A stretch of DNA of 46,069 nt from Polyangiaceae bacterium. GTDB taxonomy: Bacteria; Myxococcota_A; Polyangia; Polyangiales; Polyangiaceae. Each line of letters starts with the position of its first letter. The stretch's first letter is position 1. A program made the position numbers and the translations under genes. The DNA is taken from the NCBI GenBank assembly GCA_020846005.1, contig JADLEQ010000079.1, forward strand, positions 1 to 46,069, written 5' to 3'. Below are positions 16,332 through 24,485 of the stretch, one piece after another. The notes under the pieces are model-generated. The model saw only the letters and a program-made list of their open reading frames with translations, made no database searches and was not told the DNA's origin.

Positions 16332-17830
16332 CTCGCCGGCTCGCGCTGGGGACGGGGGGGGCGCTCCGCCGTCGGCGCCGCGAGCGAGGCGCGAGCCGCG
16401 GCCACCCGAGCGCGAAGCGGGGTGGGCTCGTCGCCGAGCGACGCCAGGGCCTCGTCCAGCCGCGCGGCGAGCCGCTCCGGATCGACGGCCGGCGCCGCCT
16501 CGCACTCGGCGAGGAGCGCGCGGCAGCGTGCGTCGTGATCGCCCAGGCGCTCGAAGGCGGCGGCGGCTCGTGCGGCGGCGGCCCCCGCGATGCCGACCTC
16601 GCCGCACGCGAGCGCGGCCCGCGTGACGACGAGGTCGAGCTCGGCCAGGGCCCGAGGATCGCCGCGCCAGCGCGCGCCCACCACCGCTGCCGCCTCGCCG
16701 AGCGCGCGCGCGTCCTCGAACGCGCGCGCGCGGAGGAGCCGCGTCACGCCGTGGCGTGCTGCCTCGAGCGCCGCGTCGACGCGCCCGAGCGGCAGCGCGC
16801 GCACCCGGTGCCACGCGAGCCGCGCGGGCTCCGCGCCGCCACGGCGCTGCAACGCCGCCGCCCAGGTGAGGTGGAGCGCCCGCCGCTCGGCCTCGGGGAC
16901 GGCGTCGAGCGCGACCCGTCGCGCGGTCGCGCTCGGGATCCGAGCGGCGCCGCTCACCACCTCGACGAGCGCGACCGCGACGGCGGCCTCGAGCGACGCC
17001 TCGACGCCCCCTTGCGTGAATTCGAGCACCGCCGCGAGCGCGTCGCAGCTCGCGGCACCCCCGGCGACCGCGAGCGCGGCGAGCACGCGACGCGACGGCG
17101 GGTCGAGCTCGCTGAGCCGCGCGGCGAGGTGATCGGCGTACGCGTCCGGGATCGCGAGCGGCGCCTCGACGGGTTGCTCGAGGGCCGCGTGGGCCGCCGC
17201 CAGCGCGAGCCCGGCGTGACCCCCGGTGCGCTCGAGGACCTCCTCCAGCGTCGCGGGGCCGAGCGCACCACCGACGAGGCGCCCGAGCGATTCGACGTCG
17301 AGGCGCGGCACCGAGAGCCCGCCTCCGTCCGGCGGCGGCACCCAGCTCGCGGCCTCGCCCTCGCCGCTGGTGAGCAGCACGCGCAGCCCCGGCGGCCCGG
17401 CGCCGCTCGCCACCCACGCAGCTAGCGCGCGCGTGCCGTGATCGGCCTCGTCTGCGTCGTCGAGCACCGCGAGCAACTCGCGCCCGCCGCACGCCGCGAC
17501 GAGCTCCCCCGCGAGCCCCCCGAACTCCGCGGCTCGGCGCTCTCGAGCGGCCCTGGGCTCGCCGCTCGGTCCCTCGAGCACGCGCGCCCACGCCGCCTCG
17601 GCGCGCGACCCGAGCGCTCGAGCCACCGCGAGCCAGGCGCCGAACGGGACCCCAGCCGGCGCGGGCGATCCGTGCGCCGTGACGCACCCTCGCGCGGCGG
17701 CCAGCCGCGCGAGCGCCGCCGCGGTCGTCGATCGCCCCGAGCCCGGAGGGCCGGCGAGCCGCATGACGCGCCGGCCGGACGCCCAGGCACGCTCGAACGC
17801 CTCGACGACGCCCGGACCAGCGACGGACAT
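16328..17830 (-). CDS. P-loop ATPase of MalT/STAND type with no output domain visible
   Basis: A 500-aa protein starting at ATG 17830 (GTG one codon upstream possible). The Walker A motif is GPPGSGRSTT near residue 28 and the Walker B LLAVLDDADEAD near 118. After the nucleotide-binding region come LSVPRLDVESLGRLV and TGGHAGLALAAAHAALEQ, features of the AAA_16/STAND module used in MalT and LuxR-type regulators, then a winged-helix-like part around LDPPSRRVLAALAVAGGAA. A long Ala-rich helical region (about 290-500) resembles TPR-type superhelix without clear repeats. No HTH, nuclease or kinase output domain follows: the protein ends in a Pro/Arg tail. It is coupled to the DUF998-like membrane gene, its best candidate partner. 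Function unknown. Confidence 0.7.
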   Translation of the reverse strand: MSVAGPGVVEAFERAWASGRRVMRLAGPPGSGRSTTAAALARLAAARGCVTAHGSPAPAGVPFGAWLAVARALGSRAEAAWARVLEGPSGEPRAARERRAAEFGGLAGELVAACGGRELLAVLDDADEADHGTRALAAWVASGAGPPGLRVLLTSGEGEAASWVPPPDGGGLSVPRLDVESLGRLVGGALGPATLEEVLERTGGHAGLALAAAHAALEQPVEAPLAIPDAYADHLAARLSELDPPSRRVLAALAVAGGAASCDALAAVLEFTQGGVEASLEAAVAVALVEVVSGAARIPSATARRVALDAVPEAERRALHLTWAAALQRRGGAEPARLAWHRVRALPLGRVDAALEAARHGVTRLLRARAFEDARALGEAAAVVGARWRGDPRALAELDLVVTRAALACGEVGIAGAAAARAAAAFERLGDHDARCRALLAECEAAPAVDPERLAARLDEALASLGDEPTPLRARVAAARASLAAPTAERPPRPQREPAR

Positions 17831-17897
17831 CACGGCGACACTCTACCAGAGCGTCGCCGGTGTCCGCGCCAGCCTGCCGCCGCCGATCTCGCGCCCG

Positions 17898-18548
17898 CTA
17901 CTTCTTGCGCGGCGCCTGGATGTCGAGCCGGATGACGACGTTGTCGGCGATGAGGTCGTCCGGCTTCCCGGGGTAGACTAGGCCGAAGTCCTTGCGGTTG
18001 ATCCCGAACTCGGCCTTCACCGTGAGTTCGCCGTCGCTCAGCGCGAGCGTCGCAGGGAAGCTCACGCTCTTCTTCGTGCCGCGCAGCTCGAGGTTGCCCG
18101 TCACCGTGTGCGTGCCGCCCTGGCCCCCGGGCGTGACCGAGGTCGACTCGAAGACGGCCTTCGGGTGCTTCTCCACGTCGAAGAAGTCACCCGTCTTCAG
18201 GTGACCGGTGAGCTTCTCCGCGTCCGTCTCCACCGAGGCCAGCTCGATCTCGACCCTCACCTTGCCCCCCTCGAGCCTGCCGCCGACGAGCTCCACGGTG
18301 CCGCTGAAGGTCTTGAACTTGCCCTGGTGCTTGCCGGTGATCTTGGCGCCGACGAACTCGACCTTGGAGGTCGCCTGCGAGAACCCCAGCTTCTCCGAGC
18401 CGGCCGCCGGAGCGGAGGGGGACGCGCTGGCCGTCGCCGCAGGCACCGCGCTCCCCACGCTCGCCATCGGCTTGTCCTTGGCCGGGTCCTGGCAGCCTGC
18501 CAGCATCAAGAGGCCCACTCCCAGCACCAGGTCGCGCGTCGTCTTCAT
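17898..18548 (-). CDS. YceI-family lipoprotein
   Basis: A 216-aa protein with ATG start and AAGGAG eight bases upstream. Residues 1-19 form a signal ending MLAGC, lipid attachment at Cys19. A Ser/Ala/Pro linker leads to the YceI lipocalin-like beta-barrel from about residue 52: SKVEFVGAKITGKHQGKFKTFSGTVEL, VEIELASVETDAEKLTGHLKTGDFFDVEKHPKAVFES, TVTGNLELRGTKKSVSFP, ELTVKAEFGINRKDFGL. YceI proteins bind long isoprenoid or amide lipids in the periplasm; in Escherichia coli the gene responds to alkaline pH. All core motifs are present. Divergent from the MsrB-MsrA gene, so a shared stress-responsive promoter region at 18549-18741 is plausible but not shown. Confidence 0.92.
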   Translation of the reverse strand: MKTTRDLVLGVGLLMLAGCQDPAKDKPMASVGSAVPAATASASPSAPAAGSEKLGFSQATSKVEFVGAKITGKHQGKFKTFSGTVELVGGRLEGGKVRVEIELASVETDAEKLTGHLKTGDFFDVEKHPKAVFESTSVTPGGQGGTHTVTGNLELRGTKKSVSFPATLALSDGELTVKAEFGINRKDFGLVYPGKPDDLIADNVVIRLDIQAPRKK

Positions 18549-18630
18549 CCGTCCTGCTCCTTCGCGGGGCGCTCGCCTCGCTCGAGGCGTGGGTATGGCG
18601 CCTCCCTCCGTCGACGCAACGCAGAATCGC

Positions 18631-18647
18631 TCGATATGATCCATCGA
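18631..18647. promoter_or_regulatory. small inverted repeat in the yceI/msr divergent region
   Basis: TCGAT and ATCGA flank the spacer ATGATCC in the 193-bp gap between the YceI lipoprotein and the msrBA fusion. It lies in a locally AT-richer patch (18625-18655). The arms are only 5 bp, so this is weak. I see no firm -35/-10 pair. Confidence 0.2.
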
Positions 18648-18741
18648 CGAGCCAGATGAGTGCGCGGGCCACGCGGCCGGCCGCCGGTGGGCTGGCCCCC
18701 TTGCCGCGCCCCGACCCTCGGCACCACATGCCCGCTCAGGC

Positions 18742-20013
18742 ATGCCATCGCCTGAAGACGAGAGACCTCGGTCGAGCCCCCGGCAGGCGCGCCGGCCCGC
18801 CGCCGCACGCGCCCGCCCCCACGCCGAGGGCTCGCCCGGCCGCGCGCTCCGCGGCCCCGCGCGCGTCGCCGGCCTCGGCCCCGGGGCGATCGTGCTACTC
18901 GCCGCCTGCTCCCGAGCGCCCGCGGCCCCGGCAGAGCCCTCGAGCCCCCGCTCGGACGAGAGGACGACCATGGAAGCCACCCTGACCTCGCCGACCCGCG
19001 CCCGCACCTACGAGAAGCCCGCCGAAGGCGAGCTGCGCTCCCGTCTGTCCCCGCTGGCCTACGCGGTCACGCAACAGGGGGCGACGGAGCCGCCCTTCCA
19101 GAACGCCTTCTGGGATCACCACGCGGAGGGTCTGTACGTCGACGTGGTGACCGGCGAGCCGCTCTTCAGCTCGCGCGACAAGTTCGACTCGGGCACCGGG
19201 TGGCCGAGCTTCACGCGGCCGGTGGCGCGCGAGAACGTGCGCGAGCGCGCGGATCGGAGCCACGGCAGCGTGCGCACCGAGGTCGTCTCCGCCTCCGGCG
19301 GCTCGCACCTGGGCCACGTCTTCGACGATGGTCCCCCTCCCACCCGCGTCCGGTACTGCATCAACTCGGCCGCGCTGCGCTTCGTGCCGGTGGGTGAGCT
19401 CGCCACGGCAGGCTACGCAGAGTACCTGCCGCTGTTCGAGGGGGCGGCGCCCGCCGCCGGCCCGGGTGGGGCGGCCAGCGCGTGCGCGGCGCCGCGCCCC
19501 GGCGAGCAGCCCGGCTGCCAGGCGACGCTCGAGGTCGCCGTCCTCGCGGGCGGCTGCTTCTGGGGGATGGAGGAGCTGCTGCGCCGCATCCCGGGCGTAC
19601 TCGAGACGGAGGTGGGGTACTCCGGAGGCCGAACGGAGGCCCCGACGTACGAGCAGGTGAAGCGCGGCGACACGGGGCACGCCGAGAGCGTGCGGGTGGT
19701 CTTCGACCCGGCTCGGCTGAGCTACGCCGAGCTGCTCGAGCAGTGGTTCTTCCGCATGCACGACCCGACGACCCGGGATCGCCAGGGCAACGACCGCGGG
19801 TCGCAGTACCGCTCGGTGATCTTCTACGGGTCCGAGGAGCAGCGGAAGACGGCCGAGGAGGTCAAGGCGCGGGTCGATCGAGCGGGCAAGTGGGGCGCGC
19901 CCGTCGTGACCGAGATCGTGCCCGCGAGCGGGTTCACGGCAGCGGAGGACTACCATCAAGACTACCTGCAGCAGCACCCCGACGGGTATACCTGCCACTT
20001 CCTCCGAGATTGA
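18742..20013 (+). CDS. msrBA: bifunctional peptide methionine sulfoxide reductase MsrB-MsrA, probable lipoprotein
   Basis: A 423-aa fusion that repairs oxidised methionine. MsrB comes first (residues about 86-235: [44 protein letters not shown], and Cys206 in [11 protein letters not shown]). MsrA follows (about 262-420: [10 protein letters not shown] with Cys272, then [23 protein letters not shown] and [12 protein letters not shown]). The order MsrB-MsrA is the reverse of the common MsrA-MsrB fusion. I do not see the two CxxC zinc motifs of canonical MsrB. With ATG 18742 the protein begins with a 40-residue Arg/Pro stretch and then [15 protein letters not shown], which resembles a lipobox at Cys56, so export is likely. 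ATG 18970 would give a cytoplasmic form of 347 aa. Context beside YceI fits envelope stress repair. Confidence 0.9.
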   Translation: MPSPEDERPRSSPRQARRPAAARARPHAEGSPGRALRGPARVAGLGPGAIVLLAACSRAPAAPAEPSSPRSDERTTMEATLTSPTRARTYEKPAEGELRSRLSPLAYAVTQQGATEPPFQNAFWDHHAEGLYVDVVTGEPLFSSRDKFDSGTGWPSFTRPVARENVRERADRSHGSVRTEVVSASGGSHLGHVFDDGPPPTRVRYCINSAALRFVPVGELATAGYAEYLPLFEGAAPAAGPGGAASACAAPRPGEQPGCQATLEVAVLAGGCFWGMEELLRRIPGVLETEVGYSGGRTEAPTYEQVKRGDTGHAESVRVVFDPARLSYAELLEQWFFRMHDPTTRDRQGNDRGSQYRSVIFYGSEEQRKTAEEVKARVDRAGKWGAPVVTEIVPASGFTAAEDYHQDYLQQHPDGYTCHFLRD

Positions 20014-20041
20014 GCGCCGGGCCCGACGGGCAGCGCCTGGG

Positions 20042-21010
20042 TCACACCAGCGCGATGAGGAACGCGACGTAGGCGCCGAGCAGCAGCCCCCCTTCCCACC
20101 GCCGCACCGTCCGGGCCGTCCGCAGGAAGACCAGCGCGAGGGCCGTCACCGCGCCGAGCACGCCGAGATCGAAGACGATCGCGCGCGGATCCACGTGCAT
20201 CGCACCCGCGAACCCCGCGAGACCCAGGCAACCGAGCACGTTGAAGATGTTCGAGCCGACGACGTTGCCGACGGCGATGTCCGAGTTGCCGCGGAAGGCC
20301 GCGATGAGGCTCGTCACCAGCTCGGGGAGCGAGGTCCCGACGGCCACGATGGTGAGCCCGACGACCCGCTCGCTCATGCCCAGGGTGCGCGCGAGATCCG
20401 TGGCTCCGCCGACGAAGAGCTGGCCGCCGACCAGGAGGACGACGAGCCCCACTCCGGCGATCATCGCGAGCTTCCAGCGGCTCTCGGCGTGCGGGGCGCC
20501 CGCCGCCTCGACGGCCTCCGCCGTCCCCACCGCGGCGGCCTCGGCCTCGGCCAGCGCGTCTGACGCGGGCGCGCCGCGCAGCGCCACCACGGTGTAGACG
20601 ATGGCGCCCCCGACGAGCGCCACCGCCTCGACCCACGAGACGACGCCGTCCAGCAGGATCGCGACCAACCCGAGCGTCGTCGCGGCGAGCACCGGCAGCT
20701 CTCGCTTGCGCAGCTCACCCGCCACGACCGCCGGCCGGACGAGGGTCGCGATCCCGAGGATGAGCCCGAGGTTGGCGATGTTCGACCCGACGACGTTGCC
20801 GAGCGCGACCGCGCCCTGGCCGGCCGCCGCTGCCTCGACGCTCACGACGACCTCGGGCGCCGAGGTCCCGTACGCGACGATGGTCAGCCCGACGGCGAGC
20901 TTCGGGATGCGGAGCGCAAGCGCCAGCCTCGACGAGCCGCCCACGAGCCACTCGGCGCCGAAGTAGAGCAGGATACCGCCGCCGAGGAGCTGAAGGAGCG
21001 ACGACCACAC
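20042..21010 (-). CDS. CaCA-family Na+/Ca2+ (or K+) exchanger, YrbG-like
   Basis: A 322-aa inner-membrane protein of about ten helices with the two inverted alpha repeats of the CaCA superfamily. The first is VGLTIVAYGTSAPEVVVSV with GNVVGSNIANLGLILG (about 35-85); the second VGLTIVAVGTSLPELVTSL with GNVVGSNIFNVLGCLG (about 220-275). The acidic residues in the PE motifs coordinate the cation. A loop of about 35 residues rich in Glu and Ala separates the halves (about 165-200). This is the short YrbG/CaX-type exchanger without large cytosolic Ca-binding domains. I chose GTG 21010, which begins VWSSLLQLLGGGILLY; a GTG at 21073 would add 21 Arg-rich residues. The GAGGAG at the 21010 start is very close to the codon, so the start is not certain. 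Convergent with msrBA (28-bp gap). Confidence 0.88.
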   Translation of the reverse strand: MWSSLLQLLGGGILLYFGAEWLVGGSSRLALALRIPKLAVGLTIVAYGTSAPEVVVSVEAAAAGQGAVALGNVVGSNIANLGLILGIATLVRPAVVAGELRKRELPVLAATTLGLVAILLDGVVSWVEAVALVGGAIVYTVVALRGAPASDALAEAEAAAVGTAEAVEAAGAPHAESRWKLAMIAGVGLVVLLVGGQLFVGGATDLARTLGMSERVVGLTIVAVGTSLPELVTSLIAAFRGNSDIAVGNVVGSNIFNVLGCLGLAGFAGAMHVDPRAIVFDLGVLGAVTALALVFLRTARTVRRWEGGLLLGAYVAFLIALV

Positions 21011-21091
21011 GTCTCCTCGCCTAGGTCGCTCGGCCCGGCTACGCAAGCGGGGGTGCGCGCTGCACGCGGCCACGCGCCCCTGCCCGCCGCC

Positions 21092-21925
21092 TCACGCCCG
21101 CGCGGTCACGACCCACACCGCGCCGTCGCGCTCGAACCGCGGGGTGAGCCGCTCGAGCCAGGCTCGCAGCGCGTCTCGGGCGGGCGCCCGGAGCTCCTCG
21201 GGCGACTCTCGCAGCAGCCGCGAGGCGGGCCCCATGCCGGCGGCCTGATCGAGCGCGTCCTCGAGCGACTCCCCGATACGGAACGGGAGCACGTGGGCGG
21301 CATGCCGCACGTCGTGAAACCCCGCCGCCTCGAGCACCCCGCGGACCCGCTCCTCCGAGGCGAACGCGAACGGCCCCGGCGCGCCCGGCGCGGGTGGCGG
21401 CGGCCGGCCGACGATCTCGACCACCGCGGCGAGCGGCTCGGCCGCCCACGGGTTCTCGCCGAGCGCCTTCCAGCACACGAACGCGATCGGCGCGCCCGGA
21501 GCGAGCTGCGCGCGGAGGTGGCCGAAGGCGGCCGCGGGATCGGCGAAGAACATGACGCCGAAGCGGGAGAACAGCGCGTCGAGCGGCCCCGCCTCGATCG
21601 CCGCGGCGTCCCCCTCGAGGAACCGGACGCGCTGGTCGCCGCCGAGGCGCTCCGCCGCGCGCGCGAGCATCGGGCGAGAGACGTCGACGCCGATCACCTC
21701 GCCGCGCTCGCCGACGCGGCGCGCGAGCTCGGCGGTCGTGTCGCCGCAGCCGCACCCCACATCGAGCACCCGCGCCCCGTCGAGCGGCCGAAGCGCCGCG
21801 AGCGCATCCATCGCCAGCAGCCCGAAGGGACGGATGCACGGGTCGATGCGCTCCTGGTACGCGACCCAGCGGGCCGCGGCGTCCCCATTCCAGAAGGCGA
21901 CCTCCGCGCTGTTGTCCTGCGTCAC
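21092..21925 (-). CDS. class I SAM-dependent methyltransferase
   Basis: A 277-aa soluble protein with GTG start. The Rossmann methyltransferase motif I is VLDVGCGCGDTTAELARRVG (residues about 53-72), followed by VIGVDVSRPMLARA (motif II acidic residue) and the motif IV region LDALFSRFGVMFFADP. The N-terminus (NSAEVAFWNGDAAARWVAYQERIDPCIRPFG) matches a widespread class of UbiE/methyltransf_25-like enzymes whose substrate is generally unknown. The C-terminal third (about 175-277) is family-specific. It stands between the cation exchanger and a MOSC gene on the same strand without overlap (81 and 66 bp gaps). No neighbour indicates the substrate. Confidence 0.88.
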   Translation of the reverse strand: MTQDNSAEVAFWNGDAAARWVAYQERIDPCIRPFGLLAMDALAALRPLDGARVLDVGCGCGDTTAELARRVGERGEVIGVDVSRPMLARAAERLGGDQRVRFLEGDAAAIEAGPLDALFSRFGVMFFADPAAAFGHLRAQLAPGAPIAFVCWKALGENPWAAEPLAAVVEIVGRPPPPAPGAPGPFAFASEERVRGVLEAAGFHDVRHAAHVLPFRIGESLEDALDQAAGMGPASRLLRESPEELRAPARDALRAWLERLTPRFERDGAVWVVTARA

Positions 21926-21991
21926 CCTGTCGAAGCTAGCACGGGGCGGGCGGCGGCGAGCGCCGCCCCTCGGAGCGGCCCCCCGCCCCGC

Positions 21992-22951
21992 TCACTCGCG
22001 CCCCGCGGGCAGCGCCCGCTCGAGCAGACGGAGCGCCGAGCGGACGAGCGCGCGTGTCGCCCGCGCCGTCGCCCGCTCCAGCGAGCTGGGAGACGGGACG
22101 CCGATGCGCACCGCGTCGCCCACGGTGAGCGTGCCGGGGTGGACGACCGAAGCGTACGCGCCCACGCAGCGATCGGCGTGGCGCGCGATGGCCGCCGAGA
22201 CCCTGCGATCCGCGGGCAACCCTGCCTGCTCGCGCGCCGGCATCCCGCAGCGGACGGTCGCCATCTCGAAACGCGCCACGAGCGCGCCGCACTGGAGCGA
22301 GCCGCGCGTCCACCCGGCCTCGGCGTATCCCGATCCGGACACCTCCAGCAGCAAGGTCGGCCGGAGCCGCACCGTCGACACCTCGACCCCGGATCGCGCC
22401 GCGAGCTCGCGCAGGGTGGCGGTCGTCACCACGTGCAGCGGATACGCGTCCACGTAGGTCCCCGGGGGGGCAGCGTACCGCGCGAGCTCGAGGAGCTTGC
22501 CGAGCGGGAACGCCGAGAGGTCCGGGAGGGGCTCTGCCGCGCCGAGATCGAAGATGCGGCGGAGCTCGGCCCGCGTGGCCTGCTGCGCGCGGAAGTGCGC
22601 GCGGACGGCCGCCGACGGGAGCGCGCTCAGCCGGACCTCGCGCCCGCCGAGCTCGGAGAGTTGCCGGTGGAGCTCGGGGTCGCCGCTCTCCAGCTCCTCG
22701 CCGCCCGGGAGCCGGACGACGACCGGCGGGATCTCGCCGCGCGCCGGCTCGTGCGTGAAGCGCGCACGGCAGCGCAGCAGCGCGGGGAGCCGCTTGGCCC
22801 CGGTGATCGTCCCAGCGCGCACGTCGCGTACGGCCCAAAGCCGATCGCCCTCGATCCCCGACGAGCCGACCCGGACGCGCTCGACGCGCTCGCCCTCCAT
22901 CGACTTCACGGGGAAGCGCCAGAGCTCGCGAACGGATCCTTGGACCTGCAT
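21992..22951 (-). CDS. MOSC domain protein with N-terminal beta-barrel domain
   Basis: A 319-aa protein with ATG start. Residues 1-100 are the MOSC_N beta-barrel (VRELWRFPVKSMEGERVERVRVGSSGIEGDRLWAVRD). The MOSC domain follows at about 150-290 and contains Cys235 in ATVRCGMPAREQAG. This cysteine lies where mARC and YcbX-type proteins bind the molybdenum cofactor. Members reduce N-hydroxylated compounds or handle sulfur on the cofactor. The last 35 residues are Arg/Ala-rich and helical, not part of the domain. No molybdopterin biosynthesis genes are in the window. By analogy with YcbX it might need a ferredoxin or cytochrome partner, none of which is encoded here. Confidence 0.85.
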   Translation of the reverse strand: MQVQGSVRELWRFPVKSMEGERVERVRVGSSGIEGDRLWAVRDVRAGTITGAKRLPALLRCRARFTHEPARGEIPPVVVRLPGGEELESGDPELHRQLSELGGREVRLSALPSAAVRAHFRAQQATRAELRRIFDLGAAEPLPDLSAFPLGKLLELARYAAPPGTYVDAYPLHVVTTATLRELAARSGVEVSTVRLRPTLLLEVSGSGYAEAGWTRGSLQCGALVARFEMATVRCGMPAREQAGLPADRRVSAAIARHADRCVGAYASVVHPGTLTVGDAVRIGVPSPSSLERATARATRALVRSALRLLERALPAGRE

Positions 22952-23053
22952 GGCCCCGAGGATGCCACAGAGCCTCGACGCGCGGGCCAGGCCGCCGCGG
23001 AGCGCGGGATCCCGAGCGCCGCGTCCGCGCCCGGCGCGCCCCGGAGGCCTCGC

Positions 23054-23521
23054 TCACTCGAGCAGGCTGCGGAGCATCCACGCCGTCTTTTCGTGGATCT
23101 GCATGCGCTGCGTGAGCAGATCGCAGGTGGGCTGATCGCTGGCCGCCTCCGCCGCCTTGAAGGCCTCGCGCGCCGTGCGGGCGACCGTCTCGTGGCCGCT
23201 CACCAGGATGCGGATCATCTCCTGCGCCTTCGGCACGCCCTCGGGCTCTCGGATGGCGGAGAGCGCGGAGAACTGCCGGTAGGTCCCGGGGGCCGGCATC
23301 CCGAGCGCGCGGATCCGCTCCGCGATCAGATCCACGGCGAGCGCGAGCTCGTTGTAGTGGGTCTCGAACATCAGGTGCAGCGTCTGGAACATCGGCCCCG
23401 TCACGTTCCAGTGGAAATTGTGCGTCTCCAGGTACAGCGTGTAGGTGTCCGCCAGCACGCGCGAGAGGCCTCCCGCGATCTTCTCCCGATCACCCGCTTC
23501 GATCCCGATGTCGATCTGCAT
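23054..23521 (-). CDS. dps: Dps-family DNA-binding/ferritin-like protein
   Basis: A 155-aa four-helix protein with ATG start. The ferroxidase site is spread over [42 protein letters not shown] (residues 33-75), where His, Asp and Glu residues bind iron at the dimer interface. The rest ([44 protein letters not shown]) matches the C-terminal helices. Dps forms a dodecamer that oxidises ferrous iron with peroxide and protects DNA. Length matches the short Dps type without a long Lys-rich tail, so DNA binding may be weak. It is alone on the minus strand, 102 bp from the MOSC start on the downstream side and divergent from the ZIP transporter (102 bp), a pairing consistent with metal homeostasis. 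No OxyR or Fur site is obvious. Confidence 0.95.
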   Translation of the reverse strand: MQIDIGIEAGDREKIAGGLSRVLADTYTLYLETHNFHWNVTGPMFQTLHLMFETHYNELALAVDLIAERIRALGMPAPGTYRQFSALSAIREPEGVPKAQEMIRILVSGHETVARTAREAFKAAEAASDQPTCDLLTQRMQIHEKTAWMLRSLLE

Positions 23522-23623
23522 GGGTTGCCCATAGGTCGTCGCCGGAGCGCGCGCAAGCCGGCGGCAGGCGGCGCGCGGCCTCGTCTCTCGCGCGAGTCGT
23601 GGCAAGCTCTGCGCGAGCCGCGC

Positions 23624-24406
23624 ATGTCGGAGCCCCTCTCGCCTCTCGCCGCCGGGCTCCTCGGCAGCCTCGTCGCGGGGCTCGGCACGGGCCTCGGCGC
23701 CGCCCCCATCTTCGCGCGCGCGACGTGGAGCGCGTCGGCCCGCCGGATGCTCCTCGCGGCGGCCGGCGGCATGATGCTCGGCGCGACGTTCTTCTCGCTG
23801 CTCCGACCGGCGCTCGAGCTGGCGCGGACGCGCGTCGGCTCTGGGCTCGGCGCCGCGGGGCTCGTCGCGGCGGGCATGCTCCTCGGCGGGGTCGCGCTGT
23901 GGGGCTTGCACGGCCTGGTCCCGCACGAGCACTTCACGAAGGGCCGCGAGGGCGCGCGCGCCGCGCTCGGCAGGTACTGGATGGTGGTGCTCGCGATCGC
24001 GCTCCACAACCTCCCGGAGGGGCTGAGCGTCGGCGTGGCCTACGGCGAGGGCGCCGGCGGGGCCGGGCACGCCGTCACCCTGGGGATCCTCGCGCAGAAT
24101 TTGCCGGAGGGGCTCGCTGTCGCCGCGGCGCTCGTCGCCGACGGCGCGAGCCGCACCCGCGCGTTCGTCGTCGCGTTGCTCACCGGGCTGGTCGAGCCGC
24201 TCGGGGGGCTCCTCGGGGCGCTGGCGGTCAGCGTGTCGGCGGCGCTGCTGCCGTGGGGCCTGGCCTTCGCTGCCGGCGCGATGCTCTTCGTCGTCTCCGG
24301 CGAGGTGCTCCCCGAGACGCACGTGGAGGGCGAGGAGCGGAGCGCGACCTTCGCCATCACCGCGGGGTTCATCGTGATGATGTTGGTGGCCGAGGCGCTG
24401 GGCTGA
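23624..24406 (+). CDS. ZIP-family divalent metal transporter
   Basis: A 260-aa inner-membrane protein of about eight helices. TM4 carries the metal-binding [14 protein letters not shown] (residues about 127-140), and TM5 [14 protein letters not shown] repeats the pattern with Asn in place of His. Before TM4 lies a short loop with [14 protein letters not shown], a modest His cluster. ZIP proteins move zinc, iron or manganese into the cytoplasm. The relation to ZupT and the bacterial ZIPB class is by motif only. ATG at 23624; the upstream extension of the frame is an antisense shadow. It sits between dps (divergent) and the sulfur operon, with a hairpin 15 bp after its stop. Confidence 0.92.
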   Translation: MSEPLSPLAAGLLGSLVAGLGTGLGAAPIFARATWSASARRMLLAAAGGMMLGATFFSLLRPALELARTRVGSGLGAAGLVAAGMLLGGVALWGLHGLVPHEHFTKGREGARAALGRYWMVVLAIALHNLPEGLSVGVAYGEGAGGAGHAVTLGILAQNLPEGLAVAAALVADGASRTRAFVVALLTGLVEPLGGLLGALAVSVSAALLPWGLAFAAGAMLFVVSGEVLPETHVEGEERSATFAITAGFIVMMLVAEALG

Positions 24407-24420
24407 GCGGCGCGCTGCGC

Positions 24421-24440
24421 GCGGCCGAGGCGCCGGCCGC
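24421..24440 (+). terminator. hairpin downstream of the ZIP gene
   Basis: GCGGCCG and CGGCCGC pair over 7 bp around a 6-nt loop (AGGCGC), beginning 15 bp after the ZIP stop codon and ending 10 bp before the AT-rich promoter of the sulfur operon. No T-run follows, so termination is inferred. Confidence 0.4.
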
Positions 24441-24450
24441 CAGGGGGCAC

Positions 24451-24480
24451 TTGCATATTCTATTGTTTACTTGAATACTC
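24451..24480 (+). promoter_or_regulatory. AT-rich promoter and dyad operator of the sulfur operon
   Basis: This 30-bp island is conspicuously AT-rich in a region of over 75% GC. TATTC (24456-24460) and GAATA (24473-24477) are inverted arms with a 12-bp spacer, similar in size to ArsR/SmtB-family operators. TTGCAT (24451-24456) and GAATAC (24473-24478, 16-bp spacing) could be the -35 and -10. If so, bound repressor would cover the promoter. Auto-regulation by the ArsR-rhodanese protein encoded next is the natural reading. The in-frame TTG at 24471 lies inside the dyad and is therefore unlikely to be the start. Confidence 0.55.
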
Positions 24481-24485
24481 GCCGC

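Noticed and set aside
21053-24406. 1117-aa plus-strand open frame
   Set aside because: Only the last 260 codons (from 23624) are a gene, the ZIP transporter. The rest is antisense to the methyltransferase, MOSC and Dps genes and is Arg/Glu/His-rich, as expected for a shadow.
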